From assembly GCA_022560025.1 (NCBI GenBank), contig JAFISE010000059.1, forward strand, positions 119,299 through 183,298: a stretch of 64,000 bases of DNA, given 5' to 3'. This DNA comes from Stagonosporopsis chrysanthemi. Taxonomy: Eukaryota; Ascomycota; Dothideomycetes; Pleosporales; Didymellaceae. The notes under the pieces are model-generated. The model saw only the letters and a list, made by a program, of their open reading frames with translations, made no database searches and was not told where the DNA came from. The number at the start of each line of letters is the position of its first letter. The stretch's first letter is position 1. Made by a program: the position numbers and the translations under genes. Shown here one piece after another: positions 41,762-52,945 of the stretch.

Positions 41762-43200
41762 ATGGCGGAAGCTCCAATTGGTAAGATCTGACGTGACGCG
41801 CCTTCAGGAGTGCTGCTGACGCTGCACCAAGTCCTCGACGGCGGTACCGGTTTCCTGAAGGTTGGCTACGCGGGACAGGTACGCTCTTGATACAGAACCT
41901 CGGTTGCAGACTGTCCCTATATGCTGATACTGTTGCATTAGAACTTCCCGGAACACCAGTACCCGTCCATCGTTGGCCGGCCGATCCTCCGTACCGAAGA
42001 GCGCGATGGGGGCGACATACAGCTTAAGGATATAATGTGTGGAGACGAAGCAGCGGCAGCGCGCTCTATGCTTCAGATCACGTACCCTGTATGTTAGACC
42101 ATGCACCGGCTACACGGCAGAAGCTAATGCGACTCAACATTGTAGATGGAGAACGGTATCGTCAAGCGCTGGGACGACATGACACAACTATGGGACTACA
42201 CCTTCGCCGAAAAGCTACAGATCGACCCTACCGGCCGCAAGATCCTCCTTACAGAACCACCGATGAACCCTCTCAAGAACCGCGAGACCATGTGCGAGGT
42301 CATGTTTGAGCGCTACAACTTTGGTGGTGTATACGTGGCTATTCAGGCTGTGCTGGCTCTGTACGCGCAGGGTTTGTCATCTGGTGTCGTCGTTGACTCC
42401 GGTGATGGTGTCACACATATTGTCCCCGTCTACGAATCTACTGTCCTGAATCACCTCACCCGCCGTCTGGATGTGGCTGGACGTGACGTTACCCGCAACT
42501 TAATCGCACTACTGCTGCGAAGAGGATACGCGCTCAACCGAACCGCCGACTTTGAGACTGTCAGGCAGATCAAGGAGAAGCTGTGCTACGTCTCCTATGA
42601 CCTTGAGCTGGATCAGCGTCTCAGTGAGGACACAACGGTCTTGGTCGAATCGTACACATTGCCTGATGGCCGCGTCATCCGTGTCGGCAGTGAGCGCTTT
42701 GAGGCACCCGAGTGTCTGTTCCAGCCCCACCTGGTCGACGTCGAGCAGCCTGGTATCGCCGAGTTCTTGTTCAACACCATCCAGGCAGCGGATGTCGACG
42801 TCAGAAGCAGTCTGTACAAGGCGATCGTTCTCAGTGGTGGCAGCAGCATGTATCCAGGTCTACCCAGCCGCTTGGAGAAGGAGCTCAAGCAGCTGTGGCT
42901 CACAAAGGTCCTTGGCGGTAACCCTGAGCGCCTCAATGTACGTATGTGTGTGTCAGCTGTGGCTTAGTGCTGACCACAGTCACAGAAATTCAAGGTTCGC
43001 ATCGAGGACCCGCCTCGCCGACGACATATGGTTTTCCTTGGCGGTGCTGTACTGGCAAATATTGTGAGTCAATCAAATAGTGTAAGACTTGAACAGTCGC
43101 TAACTTGGTGCAGATGGCCGACAAGGAGAACATGTGGATATCAAAGGCAGAATGGGAAGAGCAGGGAACACGAGCATTGGAGAAGCTGGGCGCGAGATAA
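41762..43200 (+). CDS. ARP2: Actin-related protein 2 (Arp2/3 complex)
   Basis: Six exons (41762-41780, 41832-41878, 41942-42088, 42146-42937, 42986-43063, 43114-43200) give 389 residues, the normal Arp2 length. The introns are 48-63 nt. The actin fold is clear: VLDGGTGFLKVGYAGQNFPE (phosphate loop 1), VVVDSGDGVTHIVPVYE (loop 2), the adenine-binding LSGGSSMYPGLPSRLEKEL, and RIEDPPRRRHMVFLGGAVLANIM. The C-terminus WISKAEWEEQGTRALEKLG is Arp2-specific. Arp2 pairs with Arp3 to nucleate branched actin filaments at endocytic patches. The 19-nt first exon encodes only MAEAPI plus one base, which is easily missed. Confidence in exon junctions is high because all phases and family motifs agree. Confidence 0.96.
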
Positions 43201-45146
43201 TCAACGGGAGAACACCTGCATCATGCAGTTCAGTGATTACCCTCAACAACCACATCAACGAACAAATGGCAACTGTACCCGTGCAGCCACGGCTGCATAC
43301 AAAGACTCAAGCCTCTTCTCACTCTGTGCCGTCTCCAACTAATCACTGCTTGTGCGACTCGACTGTTCACACCAGTTGTAGATGCTGTGGAACGTTGGTC
43401 CTGCTTCCTTCGCGTCTCAGCAGCCGTCTTTGCAGCATCTCAACAACAGTCTGTTGCATTCTGCCTTCCGGACGGGCCGTTGCTTTGCGTGTGACGCTTA
43501 CCCTGGTCGCACTCATCTGGCACTGTTCCCTATAGACCGTGGCCGCATAGTAGAAGTTGCTGCAAGCGGTACAACATCGCTCTTGCTCGATGGCAACGAA
43601 CAGTCTAGTTGCAACCAAAAGCCTCTCAGTGAGTTGATGATACTCGTGCGTTCCTGCAGCGGACAATATGCCTTTTCTGCTTCCATGCCGTCACATCATC
43701 ACGACGGCAGCAGCCGCGCTAACCTTACTCGGCTTGCATGGCCATAATCCTCTGTCCCGAGGTTCTCGATAGGCGGAGAAGGGCCGACACGGTAACGCTT
43801 CTCTAACCCGCACTTTAAAATCGACGACCTGAACCCACGGGTCATGATGATGTCGGGTGCATCTGTAGGGCTCCAGAGGCTTGCGCTGGATGTTTTTTGC
43901 CTGCACCAAGTGAGCAGGCAAGCATAGAACTCTAATGGCGTCGTGACAAAGTTTCTCCGGAGAAGCTTGCAGCACTTTCCACAGTGGCTGGTCAGGCCGT
44001 GGAACTCGTCGATTTTGATCGAGCCGTTAGTATTGTGGGCGCTGCAAGGGATCGCGATCAGAACCACCTCGACGTTGCTCAGCCAATGAACGATATCGGG
44101 ACTCTTATTGCGCTGAGAGAATTGTTACTGATCCTCAAACCTGGTACCCCAGGCACACAGGTACCGACGGCGGGGATCACTTCGCAGACGACATGACTTT
44201 ATCTGGTTCAGGCACAATTCAGGCATTATCATAGTCATTGATGCCCCAGTTTGCCACAGCCAGAGCAATTAGTGGGCGTCGAGCCGTTCGCGCAAACAAA
44301 GAATCGACGTTGCGTCCTATCATAGCAGTCCGCCTGCCCGGCCGTTGAAGGCATGGAATTCATGATTTCCAACGCGGAGTCCCCATCGCTTAGCGCCCGA
44401 ACCGCACGTGAGCAGGCTTGATGCCGGCTTGCCGTGCTCACGACCTGCGTCATGTCCCTGCTGCACAATGCAGCGTTACGAGTTAGACAGCACAGTGCGC
44501 TCGTTAGCGGTTCAGGGCCCCGCTGGTGAACCAAGGCCACATCTTTCGCGATGACGCCGCTTGCGCTGGCTTGAGGCAGGGGCATTCATGTAAAAACTCC
44601 CTTCTCCCGTGCGGTACTTGCGGCAATATCGCTCTGCCTCCCAAAGACCCCTACGCGGCACACCCGTTCGAAACCTCGGATCTCCAACGTGCGTACCCTC
44701 AGTCGCTGCACTCCAGCTCGTTGCATTGAAGTAGTGGAGCTTCGCACCATCAACGCTGGTCCGCCGCTACACGTTGCACGCGCAGCTCTGATAACCATTT
44801 TGCCCACCACTGACAGGGCGCTGGTGCCCCCAATCCCAAACAAATCCACTACCGTGCATCTTCCCATCCTCTCAAGGACCGACGTTGCACGGCAGCGCAC
44901 AGCTAGTCAAAGATCAACAGCGGGATTTCCAATAACATTTGGCTGCATCCCAAGCCCTGTCTTGACACCAAGCATTCCTGGACCTTCCCCTAGTTATATT
45001 AGAGGTTGCCTGGTCGTGCTCGGTACGTTCGGCAAACATCTTGAACTCCCCTTCCCCTTCACCAACAAGTTGACAACGCAAACATCTTCGTTTGCACGGT
45101 GTTTCCTCGTTGCTATTTTCCAGAGATCCACCCGCCATCACGTCAT
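43201..45146. other. Intergenic, no gene recognised
   Basis: 1.95 kb with several short frames. The longest on the minus strand (44067-43699) has no ATG near its start. The last 200 bases are C/T-rich and probably the leader of the next gene. Confidence 0.45.
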
Positions 45147-45785
45147 ATGAGATCTCCATCGCCTCTGCCTTCGGCTCGTTCGACGCTCTCGCACCTCCAC
45201 AACTCTCAAAACCACAACCCCGCAAGCATGTCGCCCGCACGCAACATGCCTACGGTGAGCTCGCCTCTCTCACCGAGGACTGAGCCTTTGGCGATTCCCT
45301 CCGGCCATAGACGACCTCAAGTCCAATCTCGCCAGTCATCAACCAGTGGCCCCGCCATGCACCTGCGATTGCCCTCTCTGCCACGCTTCCATCCAGCCAA
45401 CTTCGGGACTCCGGCTTCGAGTGCGTCTGGCACACCGGTGACCGGCCCCAATAGCCCGAACCCTCCAGTTTCTCCCAGGTCAAACCACACTGTCAGCAAG
45501 TACGAGGCTCAGAAGCAAATGTACCTCTACCAGCAGCAGCTCCAGGCCAGGACATCTATTCAAGTCCGAGGATCTCTATGCCCCAAACCTACCAGCCCTC
45601 GTCTGGATCCACTTGCCAGTCCGGGAGCTGTCACCCCTTTCGAGCTCGAGGCCACTGACAGCTACCTGACCGCTGGAGTCAGTTCTCAGGAAGCTGCTTC
45701 GCATGTCGAGAGGCTCATTCGTGAAGAAGTCCGCCGTAGTGGTAACGTCTCTCCTGGTCGCACGGCCTCGGTTGGCGGCAGGTGA
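45147..45785 (+). CDS. Hypothetical Ser/Pro-rich fungal protein
   Basis: The frame from the ATG at 45147 encodes 212 residues; it is open further upstream but only from a non-ATG codon. The protein has an N-terminal Ser/Pro/His-rich part with repeated S-P-R and S-P-L patches. A central block runs LRLPSLPRFHPANFG. Then come a Tyr/Gln-rich helix KYEAQKQMYLYQQQL and a block PRLDPLASPGAVTPFELE. The PxRLxPLxSPGxVTPxxLE pattern is one I associate with conserved but uncharacterised ascomycete proteins. No catalytic motif or membrane segment is seen. Many SP sites suggest proline-directed phosphorylation. No function is assigned. Confidence 0.68.
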   Translation: MRSPSPLPSARSTLSHLHNSQNHNPASMSPARNMPTVSSPLSPRTEPLAIPSGHRRPQVQSRQSSTSGPAMHLRLPSLPRFHPANFGTPASSASGTPVTGPNSPNPPVSPRSNHTVSKYEAQKQMYLYQQQLQARTSIQVRGSLCPKPTSPRLDPLASPGAVTPFELEATDSYLTAGVSSQEAASHVERLIREEVRRSGNVSPGRTASVGGR

Positions 45786-48700
45786 CTCTCCTCTTCAAAG
45801 CAGTCTGAGGGTGCTCGAGTGGGCAGGAAGACACAAGCCCAAGCGATCCAAAGATCACAAAGGTGACATACCTCCTCATGGCCTATACAAAATTTTCAGC
45901 ACATCATTCCGGAGTTTTCTACCACACGGAGTCGGAGCATCATCGGCGTTCTATATCACCACTAGCACGACCAGAAAGTGGCTTCAGCATCATCTCAGAA
46001 TTTCCACTTTTCCTCCACTAAATTTGCGGCCGATGCTGTCTCGCACATCGCAGCCAACAAAACCTACAATCTCAGTCTAGACGGAAATTTGGATGTACAG
46101 GAGTTGATTGCCCTTTCGGTCTCAGACGGAGTTGGCGTATTCCCTTTTCTGCTTTTGACATTGCCCACACCCAAGCGCTGGAGTGTGTGGCCTCATCGAT
46201 CGCTCATAGAGACCAAAGACCCATTTTCTTTACTTAAGCACGTATCGCATCTCGCCTGTCGTAGCTTGGCACCAAGCGCTCCGCCCCCAGCGTTGAGCAA
46301 GACAGATGACGAGTACCTTTCCCACATAGATAACAATCAATAAATAACTAAGCATCACACGCAACTTGTGCCAGATATCATGCGCCACCATGCCTTCACG
46401 TATTGAAATCACTTGCCACTCTAGCTCGTGGCAAAGCATCCTTCAGATTGCGCCTTCCCACAGTGTGTTCTGCCGCTGCCGGCTTTGCCGACCTTCCCAC
46501 ACCGTTCCCAATCAGACAGGTCCACATGCCGTTCTAATTGTAACAGCAAAGCGTACCTCCGCAGTGTGACATGCCGCAGAATGCATCCCTGATCACGTTT
46601 GTTGCAAAACCCAGCATGCAGCAACAGTGGGCAACGCTTCGGGCCGCATCCACAACACCCTCTTCCTTCGTCCTCTCAAACCTGCTGGCAGCCCTCCAGC
46701 CGGGCAGCAAGTCACTATCAATACCGCGCCTTACCAACCTTTGCGATTCTCCAGGCGATCAACGCCCGAGGAAGCCCCGCCAAGCCAACAAAGCGGACGG
46801 GGCTCAGCGGACTCCACAACCGTGTTCGTTGGCGCCAGGATGAGCGGCGTTCTCAAGATCGTCACGTCATATTCTGATTCAGGGTGTACCCACTTGCTAG
46901 TAATGTAAGGGAAGTCTTGGCGTAGGTGCTTTGTGTGTCAAAAAGCAGTGATTGTAAGAGCAGATTGTGGAGACAAGACATGCACGACATCGTTGTGCAT
47001 TGTGCGGACGAGGCGCTAGCTGTGCTGTACACGGAGCAAACGAAGCAGGAGATACAGCGTCCACACTGACACGGCTCGAGCATCCGCGCGAACAGCAAGC
47101 CGCAAAACCAACGTCGTGAATCCGATTCATTCTATTCTTGCATCGGAGAGCGCACAGGACAATCAGAGGACTAACCGACTACCGATCGTGCTTACCCTGC
47201 GTGCGGTACTGCCACGCGATGCATTCCCGACAAGGTAAGAACTACGTCCGATAGTGTTGTTGAAAGTTTGCTGGCACATTCCTTCAGTGGACACTAATTC
47301 TGTTATCATGCAGGGTGGACGGACAAGCGCCCCCGGATCTACATGGGAAGCATTGGAGAAGGGTCGCGGTTGATTGTGCAGAGACTCTCTCGGCATCTGG
47401 GTCCTGGGCTGTCTGGAAGGCCAGCATCCAGACTGAAGAGTGTGCACGATCGCGGCAAACTCATACATCAATGCGTCGGTTAATACTTCGCCGAGTCCGA
47501 GGCCGTGTTCGTCTACTGACGGCTCCACATCTTGTTTGCTGTATCAGCGTCTGCTCTAGTACCTATCAATTGGCACACTCAGTCACCGCTTGTCTCCCTT
47601 TGCAGAAAATCCATAACTGCAACGCCTGAGCGCCAATCAGATGAAATTGCTTGTGTTGAAATCTTCACTAACTCCTTTCTTGATTCGTCGGCATGCTGAT
47701 CGTCGGACACGTTTGCACACGGCTGGTTGCGATAACGGCAAGATATACAGCATCATGGTCATAGCAACGGATAAGATCAGTGGGATGGTAACACCAGCTG
47801 CGTGCACCAGTCGATCATGATCAGCGCGCTGTTTGAGGAGTTGTTCGGACAGGTCAACCGACGTTAGTCGACTGGTGGTGAGACGGCTGTGGCTTTTTTG
47901 GCTGCGCCTGCACATGCTGTAACGACCTTCTCCGGGGCTACCGCGCAACTATTCGGAGCCAACGCACAAGGCCGGTGTCGTGACATTGAGACAATTCGAT
48001 GGTCGCCTTACACACAGATCCCGAAGAAAAGCGGGTAGTCACAACCCTGCGCACCAACGGCTGCTTCAACGGCTTTTTTGCAAGCAGGCTTGGAATTTGA
48101 TGTTGAAACATCATTCGGTTATTACGTCAGTGGCGTCAGCTGCCGCTCTCTAGCGCGGATCTCGAGCTTTTTGAGCTTTAACTGCATATGGTTGGCCTTT
48201 TCACTACAATGCCGGTCGGCATCGCATCGCAGCAGAATACCGCGCTTGAGAATATCCCAGAATGAGTGTTCGAGTGTACGAAGCCAGTGTCAAAACAAGC
48301 CTCGAAGTTCCTGTGCGATCTCCGGATCAATAACTGCACGAAATTGAATATCGCACGCTCGATCGCTCGATCTAATGCGACCGAGCGGACCGAATTCACG
48401 ACCATCGCATTCGTCACCTTTCGCATCTTCTCATTTCCCCATGTTCTGACCCCGCATTCGGAATCGCACCGTTGCTGCACGACTTGTCGATCTTGATGGC
48501 AACGACTACGCACTCATCGTCTCAAGGAGACGACTGCAGACGTACGACTCCAAAAACTTACACGCACGTATTGGTCACAAGTAGCATGCATGTCAGTGGA
48601 CTAGTTTCGGAGTGAAAAGCGTTAGCGGCGGTGCACATGTGAGTCTTCCACCGCTCATCCCTCGTGGAAGACTGGAGACGCGCTGTGTCTTTGGATGCGC

Positions 48701-49456
48701 TCGCCGCGATACGCGCACCTCCTCCACACGCAAGTGATTCTCACATGCTGAGGTGCGGGTTGGGCAGCAACACCGTGCAGGCTCTTGCTGGACACATGCC
48801 TCATCGACTGGTTGTGGGGGGCTCTGCAAGGCGTCCGTCACTGAGGCAGGAGAGCGTATTCATAGGACGTTGAGCCTAGTTAGTGGTCACACCATTTGCA
48901 GAGTCGTGGTAATCGGGCCCTTGTTATCTCGTCGCTGACGACCTGCGTGCTGTCATGTGTGTCATGTGTGCTGTGCGCTGAACGGTGAGGGAGATGCAGG
49001 TACAGTGACCATTTCGCTTGTGGCGGCCATGGAAAAAGGACATCAAGTTTGCAGATGTCTTTTTGCAACCCTGGATCTGAAGCTCTGCATTAATTCAACC
49101 TACCGGTTGCTGCTTCTCGACAGTGACTCGCTTTCTACTCTCACTTCGAGAGTGGTCTGCAGAAATGGTAAATTTCAACGGTGCATCCACACATTGACAA
49201 TGTGCTTTGATGGAGCAGGTCTCCTATCAATTAATTGTTGTTTGCTTGTGCTGGCGTTATGTCGTAGCGATGGCAAAGGGAAAAGCATTGGCGCATTTGA
49301 GCAGTTAATGGAATTGTTTCGTGAAGAACCGATCCTGTGTCGTAATTATCGACGTTCCTCGCGCCTGTATCTCATCTCACTTGACGACCTTTATCCTAAA
49401 ACCGAGATAGGAAGACTTTGTTGTGAATATGGCCACTGAAAATAACCCCAGCGCCG
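45786..49456. other. Large gene-poor region
   Basis: 3.7 kb, the longest stretch without a supported gene. Frames exist on both strands (for example 47163-47528 minus, 48957-49439 plus) but lack proper starts, domains or splice partners. No terminal repeats or transposase fragments were recognised. Confidence 0.4.
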
Positions 49457-50347
49457 TTAAAGTCGATATATGTAGTCCGCAATACTAAAATATGCCGCGC
49501 AATGCTGGCAGTGTACATGATCATGACCGTTCTCGTAATGCCCATCGACGTCCACTAGCTGCATGGATTCACAAATATCGTTTGGACAGACGATTTCCGA
49601 GAGCTTGAGCCTCCCAGCTTTCTTCTGGGCCAAGATAAGGTCAACAGCGAGCTCTGGATAGCTTTGGACAAGCGTATCGAACTCATCAGAGCAGGTGTAA
49701 TCGGGTTGCTGGTGTGTAACGATTTCCATGAGCGATTTGCTTATACCAGACGACAATCCTGCGGTAGAGCCATAGTGCGCTCTGATAACAGCTGTGATGT
49801 CTGCCTCTCCGATATATCCGTTGCCGGACAGGGCATCTTTGATGCCTTTCAATACGTGATCCTGCAGTGAAGGAACATCGTATTTGTCGGCAATGGCATG
49901 GATCTTTATCGGTAGCGTGAATTTTTTGTCGTCATCGTTGGCAGCAAGGCTTGCGAGAGCTCCTAGGTCGAAATGGTCTGTGTAGATGAACTTGAGCATG
50001 AAAGCAAAGTGGTCCGGGTCATCCTCTCGAAGCTCGATGAAGTTGTCTGACGCCTCATGTTCACGTTGAGTCAGTGCTGCCGTGCTTGCTACATCAGGTG
50101 CCCAGCACTGACCTTGAAGCTACCGGTGAAGGCCTTGAAGAAGAAGAGCGACTTTGAGCAGAGAATGGCTCTGTGAGCATGATACTCGCGCACTGTACCG
50201 TCAACAGAGATCTGTTTGACTGTTACGTCAGACAGAGTCGGGTTGTCGTACAGCCTGTCAGTGAGTCAGAGATTTGTCTTGTTGCTGGGAGCATTGATTT
50301 GGGGTAAACACTCACGCAGCACCTGGGCCGAAAGCAGGCGCCGCCAT
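49457..50347 (-). CDS. BTB/POZ-domain protein with C-terminal Cys/His cluster
   Basis: Three exons (50347-50316, 50254-50113, 50053-49457) give 256 residues; introns are 61 and 59 nt. The BTB fold is clear: SDVTVKQISVDGTVREYHAHRAILCSKS (beta strands, H-x-A-x-L-x-x-x-S), FFFKAFTGSF, then ELREDDPDHFAFMLKFIYT and the helical ADKYDVPSLQDHV. BTB domains dimerise and often recruit Cullin-3 ubiquitin ligases. The last 45 residues hold CPNDIC, then HYENGHDHVHCQHC, a possible zinc-binding knuckle not usual in short fungal BTB proteins. A frameshifted tandem copy with the same exon sizes lies immediately upstream (50458-50872). Confidence 0.85.
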
Positions 50348-50457
50348 CGTAATGGAGGGGCGAGCGCCTTTGGCAGGAAGATCAGGTCAAGCGAAGTGGA
50401 AGCGAATGGTGAGCGGAGGACAGTGTCAAGTGAAATAGCAACTGGAAGGTGGGCACA

Positions 50458-50872
50458 TCAGATCAGGACTAGCGCCGTGGTGCAAAGGCACAGGTGAGAG
50501 CATCTTTCGCGGATATCTGAGCCTAAAGTCACTTGACATGACAGGCTTTTGTGTATCTTGGACCTTGATGACATTGCCAAACGCTTTCTGTACATAAGTG
50601 AGTAAGTGCTCAAAGACGATGATGCCTCAAGTGCTTGGCACTGACCTGGAAGTTTCCGGTGAAGGCCTTGCAGAGAATCGGGACTCGATGCACAGGACGA
50701 AGTTGTGAGCGTAGTACACTCGAACCTGACCATCGCTGGATGTTTGCTTGATCGTCACTTCAGAGAGGAGTGAGTTGTTGTAGAACCTTGTAGTACGTCA
50801 GAGGTCTATCGTGGGGTCGCAGCAGTCGGGACGCACTTACTCGGCGGCTGAGTTCCTAGCTGGAGTACCCAT
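50458..50872 (-). pseudogene. Frameshifted, truncated tandem copy of the BTB gene
   Basis: Reading minus from the ATG at 50872, the first exon (50872-50841) is 32 nt, exactly as in the intact neighbour. Its donor is GTAAGT. The second exon (50786-50646) is 141 nt against 142 in the intact gene, and starts with the same phase and a related sequence (FYNNSLLSEVTIKQTSSDGQ). After the region corresponding to FF-KAFTG the frame is shifted by one lost base near CGATTCTCTGC. The third exon shows only faint similarity and stops within about 130 bases. The intact gene's promoter occupies the remaining space. Conserved exon sizes indicate a tandem duplication followed by decay. Confidence 0.75.
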
Positions 50873-51192
50873 GGTTGTCGAGCAGCAACTCGAAGGAAAA
50901 GATTACGGTGGGCGAATTGGAAAGGGCTGACCATGAGGGAAAGCAACTAGGTGTTGTAGCAGCTGGAAGGTACTACAAGTGAGACTAGCGGAGGTGAGAG
51001 TGAGAGACTCTAGCGAAGTAAAAGTGAAAGTGAATCCCACCACGACAATACCACAGAACCTGCTGCTAGGGCTAGACTGCCACTAGACTCACCAGCTCTC
51101 ATCTGCTTCCACCAGCTCTTGACTCGTCAACTACTCCAATTGCCCGCTTCATTGCTCACTCATCACCACCAGCTCAGTCTGTTACTACCACA
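50873..51192. promoter_or_regulatory. Intergenic with CACCAGCTC repeats
   Basis: CACCAGCTC occurs three times between about 51090 and 51175, upstream of the gene starting at 51193. This is presumably its promoter or leader. Confidence 0.4.
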
Positions 51193-51683
51193 ATGGCTTT
51201 CCAAGACAATGACTTCAACTCAAGCAATATTGAGTTAGATGCAATGCCTCTAGATCACTTCGCAGTAGCAGCCGCTTATTCTGTTAACAATGTCCTTGCT
51301 AACGCGTCCTCTCTACGCGTTGATTCAAAGAAGGCAGTGAAGCAGCTGCAGGCAGTGAATGGAGCTCCTATAACACGCATGCAACGCGCTCGATGGGCAA
51401 ATGCATGGAGCTCCTTCTACAGAGGAGCCCTTAAGAAAAGGTATGTCGCAGCACATAACAGACACTGTCTATCAGCACACTTGACTGACGCTTAAAAAGC
51501 GGTAGTGCAGTTCCTACTAGTCAGGACCTCGGGAGATTCATTATGAGCATCCCTAAGACAACTCAAACGACTGATTCAAAACGCGATGCGCTCTCTTGGT
51601 CTACGCTTCAGCTAGCCCTTAAGTATACAATCCATGCTATTCAATGCCAACATGATTCCTTTGCTCCGAATTACTTAGACTGA
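51193..51683 (+). CDS. Hypothetical two-exon protein of accessory type
   Basis: Exons 51193-51440 and 51500-51683 give 143 residues. The 59-nt intron has a GTATGT donor and a GACTGACGC branch before AAAAAG. The first exon encodes an acidic, Asn/Asp-rich N-terminus (FQDNDFNSSNIELDAMP) and a helix VKQLQAVNGAPITRMQRARWANAWSSFYRGALKK. The second encodes DLGRFIMSIPKTTQT and a helix ALSWSTLQLALKYTIHAIQ. This pattern of a basic helix followed by an RFIxSIP block recurs, to my recollection, in uncharacterised multicopy fungal proteins. No domain name is known to me. A decayed partial copy lies 600 bases downstream. Confidence 0.6.
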
Positions 51684-52138
51684 CAATGCACAAAAGACTG
51701 TTTTAAAACACTTCAGCTCGCAAAGAAAATTACCAAGGATCCAAAGCTCTCATCACTGAACTAATCCACTCGCTTGGTCTGTTACCACCGCAATAGAGTC
51801 TACAGCTTTCCAAGACGATGACTTCAACTCGAGCAACATTGAGTTAGATGCACTGCCTCTAGATTGCTTTACAATGGCAGGCGCTCATTCTGTTGATAAT
51901 ATCCTCGCTAACCGTCCTCTCTACGCGTCGATTCAGCGAAGGCGGTAAAGCAGCTGCAGGCAGTGAGTGGGAACCTGTCAAGTAGATGAATAGGTCTGAA
52001 CGACCTCAATTCCTTATCATGCAAATTTTCGAACCTCATCACAGCCTTTTGTATAAGAATATTAAGTTTCCATTCTTTAAATACTGACCATGTTGTAGCC
52101 ATTAAAACCCGCTCAAAGAACACAAAATAACCACCACT
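51684..52138. other. Intergenic with decayed duplicate
   Basis: Contains the partial copy at 51779-51975 and the SDR 3' region. No intact gene. Confidence 0.5.
51779..51975 (+). pseudogene. Decayed partial copy of the gene at 51193
   Basis: About 190 bases align to 51179-51371 at roughly 85% by eye. In the copy the start codon position reads ATA within a short insertion. A one-base loss occurs at the AACGCGTCC site (AACCGTCC here), and the sequence ends before the intron. Confidence 0.7.
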
Positions 52139-52945
52139 CTACTGTGAAGATCCCCCAGAGATAGTCAGCACCTGTCCGTTGACCCACCCGCCGTCCTCAC
52201 TGGCCAAGAACGCAACCACCCGCGCCACATCCTCGGGCACCGCACACCTACCCAGCGGGCAGTGACTCGCCATCAGCCCCTCAATCTTCTCCGCAGACCA
52301 GTCTGGCGAACCGCCGGGGATATAATGCCAGGCGTTCTGCGTGAACATGTCTGACTTGATGCCTCCTGGCGCCACACCGTTGACAGTAATACCACGCTTT
52401 CCAAAGTCGGTAGCAAACGCTTTGATGAATCCGATGACGGCCATCTTGCTAGCGTTGTACAGAGCGTGGTCCTTGACGCCCAGCAGGCCTGCGGCAATGG
52501 AGCTCATAAGGATGATGCGGCCGTTGTCCTCGATGTACTTGTATGCGGTCTGGCCGACGAAGAACTGCGCGCGGGTGTTGAGGTTGAAGACGTGGTCGTA
52601 CTTCTCCTCGGTGATCTCCTCGGTGACGTCCCAGCTCTCGGTGCCGGAGTTGGACATGACGATGTTGATTTTGCCAAAGGCTTTCTTGCCTTCCTCGAAG
52701 AGACGGGTGATTTCTGAGACCTTGCTGACGTCGGCCTGAATGGCGACTGCCTTGGCGCCGTTGTTGAAGCCTTCGATGATCTTGACGACTTCTTGTGCAG
52801 GGCCCTCGCTCGACACGTAGTTGACGATGACCGAGGCGCCGCGCTTGCCCAGCTCGATGGCGCACCCGCGGCCAATACCGCGACCGGCGCCTGTGATGAG
52901 GGCAACCTGCCCTTCGAGAGAGGCGGTGGGAACTGTAACGACCAT
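52139..52945 (-). CDS. Short-chain dehydrogenase, hydroxynaphthalene-reductase-like
   Basis: An intronless frame of 268 residues from the ATG at 52945. It is a classical SDR: the cofactor motif TGAGRGIGRG, NNAG-equivalent MSNSG, catalytic Ser in MSSIAAG and YNASK (Tyr-x3-Lys), then VAPGGIKSDMF. The IVNY after the second strand, a Tyr-rich substrate loop and the ending GGWVNGQVLTISGG resemble the 1,3,8-/1,3,6,8-hydroxynaphthalene reductases of DHN melanin synthesis (Brn1/Thr1 group). Related SDRs act in other polyketide pathways. No polyketide synthase or scytalone dehydratase is in the window, so the pathway is an inference. Overlapping frames in the other phases are shadows. TATA-like ATATAT lies at about 53051. 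Confidence 0.85.
   Translation of the reverse strand: MVVTVPTASLEGQVALITGAGRGIGRGCAIELGKRGASVIVNYVSSEGPAQEVVKIIEGFNNGAKAVAIQADVSKVSEITRLFEEGKKAFGKINIVMSNSGTESWDVTEEITEEKYDHVFNLNTRAQFFVGQTAYKYIEDNGRIILMSSIAAGLLGVKDHALYNASKMAVIGFIKAFATDFGKRGITVNGVAPGGIKSDMFTQNAWHYIPGGSPDWSAEKIEGLMASHCPLGRCAVPEDVARVVAFLASEDGGWVNGQVLTISGGSSQ

Noticed and set aside
43699..44067. 122-codon minus-strand frame
   Set aside because: Begins with GTG, has no nearby ATG, splice partner or recognisable domain.
48957..49439. 160-codon plus-strand frame
   Set aside because: Starts with GTG and shows no domain; lies downstream of the BTB gene end and is likely chance.
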